From NCBI GenBank assembly GCA_937941555.1, contig CALDHJ010000379.1, forward strand, positions 1 to 11,643: a DNA stretch of 11,643 nt. Reading direction: 5' to 3'. Below are positions 6,524 to 11,643 of this stretch, piece after piece. Source of the stretch: an uncultured Granulosicoccaceae bacterium (GTDB lineage: Bacteria; Pseudomonadota; Gammaproteobacteria; CALCKW01). Position 1 is the first letter of the stretch, and every line of letters begins with the position of its first letter. Both the position numbers and the translations under genes were made by a program. The notes beneath the pieces are model-generated. The model saw only the letters and a program-made list of their open reading frames with translations, had not been told where the DNA came from and searched no databases.

Positions 6524-7726
6524 TCAGAGGCGTGGGTTAAGCGAACTGTAGTCGTCCACAGCGCGCAGCCCGCCCAGGACAGCCGCCACCAGCGACAGCG
6601 CGAAACCGGCCACGACCAACCACATACCCGGCAGCACACCCCACTCGCCGACAACCCACCCGCAGACCAGGGCCCCGATTGGGCGAACGCCGTAGATCGC
6701 GGTTTGGATCACGGCGTTGACGCGGCCCAGTCGGTCGGGCGGACTGACCGCCTGGCGCACAGCGTTTTGTGCGGACAACCACATCGACGGTCCAAAGCCG
6801 AGAAAGAAGAACCCCATTACGGCCGAGCCGAAACCGAGCGGCGCGCCGCCGAGCATCAGTGTGGCGGCGAGCAGGGAACTCGCAGGCCCGAACAACAGCA
6901 CGGTGCCCGGGCGCACGCGTTGGGCGAATCGACGCATGGTCCAGGCGCCGGCGATGCTGCCTAGCCCGAAGGCGGCCATGACGGTGCCGAAGCGTGAGGC
7001 ACTCACGCCGTACTCGGTGGCGAGCAAGGGTACGGCGACAACCATCAGCGCAGCGAAGGCGAAATTCCAGCTCGTCGCACAGAGCGCGATGGCACGTAAC
7101 AAGGGCTCGCGCGCCACTACCACGGCGCCGGCCAGCAAACGCTCTGTGATGGATGCGTGATCGGTTTGGGCCGAGCGATAAGGTGGCAGTGTGCGCAACG
7201 CGAACCAGGCGCCAACCGCAAACAGGCTGGCAACGGCGAACACGAGAGATGCGGTGCCCCCGGTCAACGCAAAGCCCAACGCCAGGGGCACCAAAAAGGT
7301 TGCGAGCGTGCGCGCGAGATCGAGTTGCGCGTTGCTGCTGGCAAGCGCCGGCTTTTCAACCAACCGAGGCAGAATCGACAAGGTGGTCAGCATGAAAAGC
7401 ACCATGCCGAATCCCATGAAGGTCACGGCGAGTGCGAAAGGAATGAGCTGCAGGGTTGCCGCACTAACGGCTGCGGCCATCGAGCCCATTGCGGTCAGGG
7501 CCACCGCAAACCGCGTCAGCGGCAGCAGCGGCGCGCGGTCGACCCAGACGCCGAACGGCAGCGACCCGAGCAGGTGGGCGAGCGACTGGCACGCCACCAA
7601 CACACCTAGCGTGTGCGGGGAGGCGTCGAATACCAGAGTCGCGACGATTGGCACCGCGACCAGCGCGATCTGATCGGCGGCGTGCATGCCACCCGACGCG
7701 ATCACCAGTCTTTGCAAGGCGTTCAT
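6524..7726 (-). CDS. Major facilitator superfamily transporter (EntS/MFS_3-like exporter)
   Basis: This 400-aa protein is almost entirely hydrophobic, with about 12 predicted membrane segments and a central cytoplasmic loop near residues 180-200. MFS marks are the motif-A-like GVWVDRAP after TM2 (residues 59-66) and SPPDRLGRVNAVIQTAIYG at about 328-346, the second-half counterpart, which resembles the EntS-like exporter group. The substrate cannot be told from sequence. An efflux role is inferred because a MarR regulator lies upstream on the same strand. The ATG at 7726 has AGGAA (7736-7732) 5 nt before it, a good ribosome-binding site. The gap to marR is 121 bp, so cotranscription is possible but not certain. 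Confidence 0.88.
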   Translation of the reverse strand: MNALQRLVIASGGMHAADQIALVAVPIVATLVFDASPHTLGVLVACQSLAHLLGSLPFGVWVDRAPLLPLTRFAVALTAMGSMAAAVSAATLQLIPFALAVTFMGFGMVLFMLTTLSILPRLVEKPALASSNAQLDLARTLATFLVPLALGFALTGGTASLVFAVASLFAVGAWFALRTLPPYRSAQTDHASITERLLAGAVVVAREPLLRAIALCATSWNFAFAALMVVAVPLLATEYGVSASRFGTVMAAFGLGSIAGAWTMRRFAQRVRPGTVLLFGPASSLLAATLMLGGAPLGFGSAVMGFFFLGFGPSMWLSAQNAVRQAVSPPDRLGRVNAVIQTAIYGVRPIGALVCGWVVGEWGVLPGMWLVVAGFALSLVAAVLGGLRAVDDYSSLNPRL

Positions 7727-7847
7727 GGGGATTCCTGATCCGTGATGTGCGAGTGCGCAGTGTGCTGTGTGCCGCCGTGTCGGACGACCCGAAACCTGTG
7801 CAGTGAAATAGGCCGGACTTGCAGTGTGGGTGGCGGTGTCGGCCCCG

Positions 7848-8282
7848 CTACGGTGAAAGCGCTCGCATTAACAGTCGCAAGCCGCGATCGACGGCCGCGC
7901 GTTCGCGCTCTGAGAGTGTGTCGAGGGCTTCGGTCTGGTAGCGCTGCGCGGCGTCACTGAGCGAGTCCATGAGCCGCTGGCCAGCCGGTGTCAGGTGCAG
8001 CGAGAGCAGGCGGCTGTCACTCGGGTCGGCTTCTTTTTTCAGCAAGCCGCGCTGCTCGAGGCGGCTCACCGCCCGCGACACCTTGGATTTCTCGAGTTCG
8101 GTTTGCTGTTGAATGTCGCGCACACTGATGCGCGGCGATTGCGAGAGGTGGGCGAGTACGCGCCACTCGGCGTTGTCGATGCCGTGTTCGTGCTCATAGT
8201 GCGCGGCGAACCCATGCCGCGTCCGGTTCGCCAGCAGGCTCAAACGGTAGGGCAGGAAAGCGTCGAGATCGAACGCGGTCAT
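7848..8282 (-). CDS. MarR family transcriptional regulator
   Basis: This 144-aa winged helix-turn-helix protein has typical MarR length and order: an N-terminal dimerisation helix, the HTH at about 38-80 ([14 protein letters not shown], then [24 protein letters not shown]), the wing at about 84-100 with [16 protein letters not shown], and C-terminal dimerisation helices. MarR dimers usually repress from short palindromes and release DNA when a phenolic or related ligand binds. The gene is divergent from hmgA, and a perfect 8+8 bp palindrome lies between them at 8321-8338, overlapping the gene's own likely promoter. I infer it regulates hmgA-fahA, itself and possibly the MFS gene, with an aromatic intermediate such as homogentisate as a plausible ligand. 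The ATG at 8282 has only a weak ribosome-binding site. Confidence 0.9.
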   Translation of the reverse strand: MTAFDLDAFLPYRLSLLANRTRHGFAAHYEHEHGIDNAEWRVLAHLSQSPRISVRDIQQQTELEKSKVSRAVSRLEQRGLLKKEADPSDSRLLSLHLTPAGQRLMDSLSDAAQRYQTEALDTLSERERAAVDRGLRLLMRALSP

Positions 8283-8307
8283 CTGGTGTCGCTGTGTGTT
8301 TTCGGCT

Positions 8308-8335
8308 AGTCTACGGGTTATCGTTGCAAATGCAA
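8308..8335 (-). promoter_or_regulatory. Candidate sigma-70 promoter of marR
   Basis: Read on the minus strand, TTGCAT (8335-8330) and TAGACT (8313-8308) are separated by 16 bp and match the -35 and -10 consensus at four positions each. Transcription would start near 8300, giving a leader of about 20 nt. The -35 box lies inside the palindrome at 8321-8338, so a bound regulator would block it. Confidence 0.4.
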
Positions 8336-8338
8336 CGA
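8321..8338. promoter_or_regulatory. Perfect 18-bp palindrome, likely MarR operator
   Basis: TCGTTGCA (8321-8328) and TGCAACGA (8331-8338) are exact inverted repeats around AA. The TTGCAA/TTGCAT core and the total length suit a MarR dimer. It lies 38 bp from the marR ATG and 21 bp from the hmgA ATG, so one bound dimer could repress both directions. Operator function is inferred from position and symmetry. Confidence 0.65.
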
Positions 8339-8350
8339 AATGCCATTTCG
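8336..8350. promoter_or_regulatory. Second perfect palindrome overlapping the first
   Basis: CGAAATG (8336-8342) and CATTTCG (8344-8350) are exact inverted repeats around a single C. It shares CGA with the 18-bp palindrome and its last base is the first base of the hmgA Shine-Dalgarno GGGGA (8350-8354). It could be a second protein site or a small mRNA hairpin hiding the ribosome-binding site. Confidence 0.4.
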
Positions 8351-8354
8351 GGGA
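8350..8354 (+). promoter_or_regulatory. Shine-Dalgarno of hmgA
   Basis: GGGGA stands 5 nt before the ATG at 8360 and decides this start over the in-frame ATG at 8294, which would run the coding region through the palindromic operator. Confidence 0.6.
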
Positions 8355-8359
8355 TCGGT

Positions 8360-9706
8360 ATGACAGACGACACGCGCCACGACAGCCACTACGGCATCAC
8401 ACCGAACTACCTGCCGGGATTCGGCAACGACTTCGAGACCGAGGCCTTGGCTGGCGCCTTGCCGCGTGGTCGCAATTCGCCGCAGCGGTGCAACTATGGC
8501 CTCTACGCCGAGCAGCTCTCCGGCTCACCGTTTACCGCGCCACGCGGCAAGAACGAGCGCAGTTGGCTGTACCGCATTCGCCCCTCGGTCAAACACGTCA
8601 ACCGCTTTCAGAAGGTCGAGCAGCCCTACTGGCACAGCGCACCCCACCGCATTCCCGACGTGGTGTCGCTCGGGCAGTACCGCTGGGACCCTCTGCCGTT
8701 TCCGGCTGACATGCCACTGACGTTCATCAGCGGTATGCGCACCATCACCACCGCTGGCGACGTCGGCACTCACACCGGCATGGCGAGTCATGTGTACCTC
8801 GCCAACAGCGACATGGGCGACGCGTGTTTCATCAACGCCGACGGCGAATTGCTGATCGTGCCGCAGTTGGGCCGGCTGCAGATCGATACGGAATTCGGTC
8901 GGCTCGCGATCGGCCCGCTCGAGATCGCGGTGATTCCGCGCGGCGTCGGGTTTCGCGTCAACCTGCTCGATGGCGAGGCGCGCGGCTTTGTCTGCGAGAA
9001 CTACGGTTCGCCATTTACCTTGCCGGGCCGCGGCCCCATCGGCGCCAACTGCCTGGCCAACCCGCGTGATTTCAAAACGCCGGTTGCGCGTTTTGAAGAT
9101 CTCGATCGCGCGCACACCGTCACGATGAAATGGTGCGGCGAATTTCACACAACCGAGATCGGCCACTCGCCCTTTGATGTGGTCGCCTGGCATGGCAACT
9201 ACGCGCCCTACCAGTATGACTTGCGCACCTTCTCGCCCGTCGGGGCCATTGCCTTCGACCACCCCGACCCGTCGATCTTCACGGTCCTGACTGCGCCGAC
9301 GCCGGAGGAGGGCACGGCCAACATCGATTTCGTGATCTTCCCGCCGCGCTGGCTGCCGCAGGAAGACACCTTTCGCCCACCGTGGTACCACCGCAACGTG
9401 ATGTCCGAGCTCATGGGCAATGTGGTGGGGGCCTATGACGCCAAGCCCAACGGCTTTTCACCCGGGGGCATCAGCCTGCACAATTGCATGTTGCCGCACG
9501 GCCCGGACAGCGATGCCTTCGACAAGGCGACGACGGCGCCAGACGATCCGGTCAAACTCGACAACACGCTCGCGTTCATGTTCGAGACACGCTTCCCGCA
9601 GCAGCTCACGCGCTTTGCCGCTGAGGAGGCACCGATGCAGGACGATTATGTCGATTGCTGGGCCGGGCTGACCAAACGCTTCGACGGCACGCCGGGGCTC
9701 AAGTGA
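8360..9706 (+). CDS. hmgA: Homogentisate 1,2-dioxygenase
   Basis: This 448-aa enzyme opens the aromatic ring of homogentisate with O2 to give maleylacetoacetate in tyrosine and phenylalanine catabolism. The non-heme iron ligands are all present: His344 in WYHRN, Glu350 in MSELMG and His380 in LPHGPD. They keep a constant +9 offset from human His335, Glu341 and His371. His301 in FDHPDPSIF matches the human catalytic His292. The N-terminal [14 protein letters not shown] is a family hallmark. The start at ATG 8360 is supported by GGGGA and by this conserved N-terminus. fahA follows after 10 bp with its ribosome-binding site overlapping the hmgA stop, so the two form an operon. Expression is probably controlled by the divergent MarR through the palindromes upstream. 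Confidence 0.97.
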   Translation: MTDDTRHDSHYGITPNYLPGFGNDFETEALAGALPRGRNSPQRCNYGLYAEQLSGSPFTAPRGKNERSWLYRIRPSVKHVNRFQKVEQPYWHSAPHRIPDVVSLGQYRWDPLPFPADMPLTFISGMRTITTAGDVGTHTGMASHVYLANSDMGDACFINADGELLIVPQLGRLQIDTEFGRLAIGPLEIAVIPRGVGFRVNLLDGEARGFVCENYGSPFTLPGRGPIGANCLANPRDFKTPVARFEDLDRAHTVTMKWCGEFHTTEIGHSPFDVVAWHGNYAPYQYDLRTFSPVGAIAFDHPDPSIFTVLTAPTPEEGTANIDFVIFPPRWLPQEDTFRPPWYHRNVMSELMGNVVGAYDAKPNGFSPGGISLHNCMLPHGPDSDAFDKATTAPDDPVKLDNTLAFMFETRFPQQLTRFAAEEAPMQDDYVDCWAGLTKRFDGTPGLK

Positions 9707-9709
9707 GGA
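9705..9709 (+). promoter_or_regulatory. Shine-Dalgarno of fahA overlapping the hmgA stop
   Basis: GAGGA begins inside the hmgA TGA (9704-9706) and lies 7 nt before the GTG at 9717. It fixes this non-ATG start and points to coupled translation of the two enzymes. Confidence 0.65.
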
Positions 9710-9716
9710 CGATCGC

Positions 9717-10994
9717 GTGACACTGATACCGAGCTGGATCGAGGCCGCCAATGCCGCCGACTGCCCGTTCCCGGTGAACAACCTGCCCTACGGTGTTTTC
9801 TCGACCCCGTCGTTGCCGCCGCGCTGCGGCGTTGCCATAGGCGATCAGGTGATCGACGTGGCAGCGCTGGTGTCGTCGGGGCTGGTCAAGGTGGATGCAG
9901 GTTTGTTTGCCGCGCCGAGTTGGAACGCCTTCATGGCGGCCGGGCCGAGTGCCTGGCAACACCTGCGTGACAGCCTGCAGCGCCTGCTCGCAGCCGATGG
10001 CGACCGCGCACTGGCCGAGAGCCAGTCGACCCGCGCGCGGGTGATGCATGCGCTCGCGGATGTCACACTGCACCTGCCGTTCACCGTCGCCGAATACACC
10101 GATTTCTACGCCGGTCGCCACCACGCAACCAACGTCGGCACGATGTTTCGCGGCGCGGACAACGCCTTGCCACCCAATTGGCTGCACATGCCGATCGGCT
10201 ACAACGGGCGCGCGTCAAGCGTGGTGGTGTCGGGCACCGACTTTCACCGCCCGCTCGGGCAGCGCAAGCCGTCGGGCGAAGACAATCCGGTGTTCACACC
10301 CTGCCGGCGGCTCGACTTCGAACTCGAACTCGGCGCGGTGGTCGGCACCGGCAATGCGCTGGGTGCGCCGGTCAGCGTGGCCAAGGCCGACGCGATGATA
10401 TTCGGCTATGTGCTGCTCAACGACTGGTCTGCGCGCGATATACAAGCCTGGGAATATCAGCCGCTCGGGCCGTTCCAGGCGAAAGCCTTTGCCACCAGCA
10501 TCAGCCCGTGGATCGTGGCTGGGGCAGCGCTGGCGCCGTTTCGGGTGGCGTCCCCGGCGCGCGATGTTGCGCTCTTGCCGTATCTGCAGGATGACAACCC
10601 GATGTTGCTCGACATCGACCTCGCGGTCGACCTGCAACCGGAGGGCGCGGCTGCGCCCACCGTACTCGCCCGCACCAATGCACGCGAGTTGTATTATTCG
10701 TCCGCGCAGCAGCTGGCGCACCACGCCGTCGGCGGCTGCCCGATGCGCACAGGCGATCTGCTCGGCTCCGGCACGATTTCCGGCCCGAACCGCGACAGCC
10801 GTGGCAGCCTGCTCGAGTTGTCGTGGGGCGGTCAGGAACCGCTCACGCTCGACACCGGCGAAACGCGCAGCTTCCTCGAAGACGGCGACACGGTGACCTT
10901 GCGTGGCCAGGCCAACGGGGACGGGTACACCGTCGGCTTCGGCGCGTGCAGCGGCACGGTATTGCCGGCGATCGCCGATCCGTTTGCGGTGTGA
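9717..10994 (+). CDS. fahA: Fumarylacetoacetase
   Basis: This 425-aa enzyme hydrolyses fumarylacetoacetate to fumarate and acetoacetate, the last step of tyrosine breakdown. Key residues keep a +3 offset from human FAH. Asp129 in YTDFY and His136 in RHHATN correspond to Asp126 and the catalytic His133. Glu202 and Glu204 in FELEL and Asp236 in NDWSARD complete the divalent metal site (human Glu199, Glu201, Asp233). Other hallmarks are PNWLHMPIGYNGRASSVV, WEYQPLGPFQAKAF and the C-terminal GSGTISGP. The length matches the full FAH type (about 420 aa) rather than the short FAH-domain hydrolases. Translation starts at GTG 9717, 10 bp after hmgA. The maleylacetoacetate isomerase gene often found next to this pair is not downstream. 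Confidence 0.97.
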   Translation: MTLIPSWIEAANAADCPFPVNNLPYGVFSTPSLPPRCGVAIGDQVIDVAALVSSGLVKVDAGLFAAPSWNAFMAAGPSAWQHLRDSLQRLLAADGDRALAESQSTRARVMHALADVTLHLPFTVAEYTDFYAGRHHATNVGTMFRGADNALPPNWLHMPIGYNGRASSVVVSGTDFHRPLGQRKPSGEDNPVFTPCRRLDFELELGAVVGTGNALGAPVSVAKADAMIFGYVLLNDWSARDIQAWEYQPLGPFQAKAFATSISPWIVAGAALAPFRVASPARDVALLPYLQDDNPMLLDIDLAVDLQPEGAAAPTVLARTNARELYYSSAQQLAHHAVGGCPMRTGDLLGSGTISGPNRDSRGSLLELSWGGQEPLTLDTGETRSFLEDGDTVTLRGQANGDGYTVGFGACSGTVLPAIADPFAV

Positions 10995-11044
10995 CACGTC
11001 AAGTCGGCGACACAACTTGTATCGCATCGCCACTCCGTGTGACG

Positions 11045-11129
11045 GACCAATGGAGCGGCTCCCACAAGACTCCGGCCAGACTGTGAGACCAACGTAACGG
11101 CTCCCACACTTTTCTGAGCCTGACTGTGG
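11045..11129. repeat. Two-copy tandem repeat of about 42 bp
   Basis: Both units begin GACCAA (11045 and 11087), carry CGGCTCCCACA (11056-11066 and 11098-11108) and end with GCC(A/T)GACTGTG (from 11075 and 11118). The spacing is 42-43 bp, so this is one unit duplicated and slightly diverged. In each unit CTCCCACA can pair with the downstream TGTG(A/G)GA; in the second unit the stem GCTCCCACA/TGTGGGAGC is 9 bp and perfect. Confidence 0.7.
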
Positions 11130-11148
11130 GAGCTGCTCCACGAGCAGC
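11051..11148. repeat. REP-like extragenic palindrome cluster
   Basis: TGTGGGAGCTGCTCCA on the plus strand (11125-11140) matches at 15 of 16 positions the same motif on the minus strand (11066-11051), forming an inverted pair. The plus-strand copy continues into GCTGCTC-CAC-GAGCAGC (11132-11148), a 7-bp hairpin, preceded by GTGG. A GTGG/GTAG head plus a palindrome is the layout of Pseudomonas-type REP elements. It sits between the convergent fahA and ADP-ribosylglycohydrolase genes, a usual REP location, and may help terminate both transcripts. No RAYT transposase gene is in the window. Confidence 0.6.
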
Positions 11149-11164
11149 GATGCAGTTTGTCCTG

Positions 11165-11643
11165 TCAGACCAGCACATCGAGAAGGGAGTCCACCTCGGC
11201 TTTGCGGGTGAGCCGCTCAACCCACTCTGGTGGGATGCCGCGCTCCCCGCCGATGCCGTAGACCGCGCCAGCCACCGCGCCGATGAGGGTCGCGCGCCCG
11301 CACGAATCGCCGCCCGCCAGAATGTTGGTGCGAACGGCGTCGGTGAAGTTGTCTGACTGCATCAGGATGTGCGCGGCGCCAGGCAGGCCGTACACCAGGT
11401 TGCAGCTCATGCCGATGTCCTTGATGACATCGAGGCTGCTTTCTTGCACGCGCTCTCGCGCCGATTGCAGAAGCGGTGTGAACGTCTGGCTGCCGGCGCG
11501 CTCAGCGGCGTCGAGGGCCGCGCCTGTGTTTTGGTGTGCTATGGCTGCCTCGATCCAGCGCGCGGCGACAGCGCCCGATTCGGCGGCGAGGTCGTTGTGG
11601 TTGGTGACCCGAACAGCAGAGTCGGCATGAGACAAGAGCATCG
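11165..11643 (-). CDS. ADP-ribosylglycohydrolase-family protein (C-terminal part, 5' truncated at window edge)
   Basis: The frame is open to the right edge and ends at 11165, giving at least 158 residues of the C-terminal region. Family members remove ADP-ribose from proteins or other targets using two metal ions. Here the C-terminal metal-site region is NILAGGDSCGRATLIGAVAG (residues 106-125 of the visible part), followed by GIPPEW, which is typical of the fold. The usual GGDTDT is replaced by GGDSCGR, a variant I associate with the J1-crystallin-like branch, so catalytic activity is uncertain. Upstream, SAVRVTNHND resembles the family's conserved helix. The ATG at 11641 is probably internal, because full-length members have about 300 residues or more. 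It converges on fahA across the REP-like cluster. Confidence 0.8.
   Translation of the reverse strand, partial: MLLSHADSAVRVTNHNDLAAESGAVAARWIEAAIAHQNTGAALDAAERAGSQTFTPLLQSARERVQESSLDVIKDIGMSCNLVYGLPGAAHILMQSDNFTDAVRTNILAGGDSCGRATLIGAVAGAVYGIGGERGIPPEWVERLTRKAEVDSLLDVLV

Noticed and set aside
6424..6654. N-terminal extension of the lipocalin
   Set aside because: It would overlap the end of the MFS gene and bury the lipoprotein signal peptide inside the protein; starting at 6423 gives a perfect signal peptide and the Blc length.
7153..7673. Plus-strand frames inside the MFS gene
   Set aside because: They are Arg/Gln/Ala-rich antisense shadows; the minus strand encodes a clear 12-segment transporter.
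7727..7847. Possible terminator or promoter between marR and the MFS gene
   Set aside because: I found no stable hairpin with a T-run and no good -35/-10 pair; only the AGGAA ribosome-binding site of the MFS gene is clear.
8294..8359. Upstream in-frame ATG for hmgA at 8294
   Set aside because: The extension would run through the palindromic operator region and is not part of the HmgA family; ATG 8360 has a good Shine-Dalgarno.

Overview
The window is GC-rich, densely coded and clearly bacterial. The best organism guess is a gammaproteobacterium. The first gene is a close relative of enterobacterial YcaO, the lipoprotein is a Blc-type lipocalin, and a short REP-like palindrome cluster of the kind common in Pseudomonas and its relatives lies near the right end. 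Genus cannot be told from the sequence alone. I see no tRNA, rRNA, CRISPR, insertion sequence, integrase or phage gene, so this looks like ordinary chromosome rather than an island.

Layout from left to right. (1) The C-terminal half of ycaO (+), cut by the window edge, runs tail to tail into a formylglycine-generating enzyme (FGE, -) with a 9-bp gap and a hairpin that spans both stop codons. (2) The FGE gene is divergent from a class V aminotransferase / cysteine desulfurase-like gene (+), followed 29 bp later by an Lrp/AsnC regulator. The 72-bp divergent region holds a perfect 7-bp inverted repeat. (3) A 330-bp gene-free stretch contains a run of adjacent hairpins just before a methyl-accepting chemotaxis protein with a NIT-type sensor domain (+). 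This gene ends in a strong 11-bp hairpin shared with the convergent blc gene. (4) A minus-strand series reads marR, then an MFS exporter, then a Blc-type outer-membrane lipocalin. (5) Divergent from marR is the tyrosine/homogentisate catabolic pair hmgA-fahA (+). Between marR and hmgA lies an 18-bp perfect palindrome that overlaps a second 15-bp palindrome. (6) A convergent 170-bp gap with a two-copy 42-bp tandem repeat and REP-like palindromes precedes the C-terminal part of an ADP-ribosylglycohydrolase-family gene (-), cut by the right edge.

How the genes work together. HmgA opens the ring of homogentisate to maleylacetoacetate and FahA splits fumarylacetoacetate to fumarate and acetoacetate. 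The isomerase that links them (MaiA) is not in the window. The divergent MarR protein, with a palindrome where its operator should be, is the obvious candidate regulator of hmgA-fahA and of itself and the MFS gene. The Lrp-type regulator probably controls the PLP enzyme upstream of it. The FGE has both catalytic cysteines, but no sulfatase is present here, so its client must be encoded elsewhere.

I did not find a clearly new defence or biosynthetic system. The observations most worth a second look are the hairpin-rich leader of the chemoreceptor gene, the overlapping palindromes at marR/hmgA, and the REP-like tandem unit.
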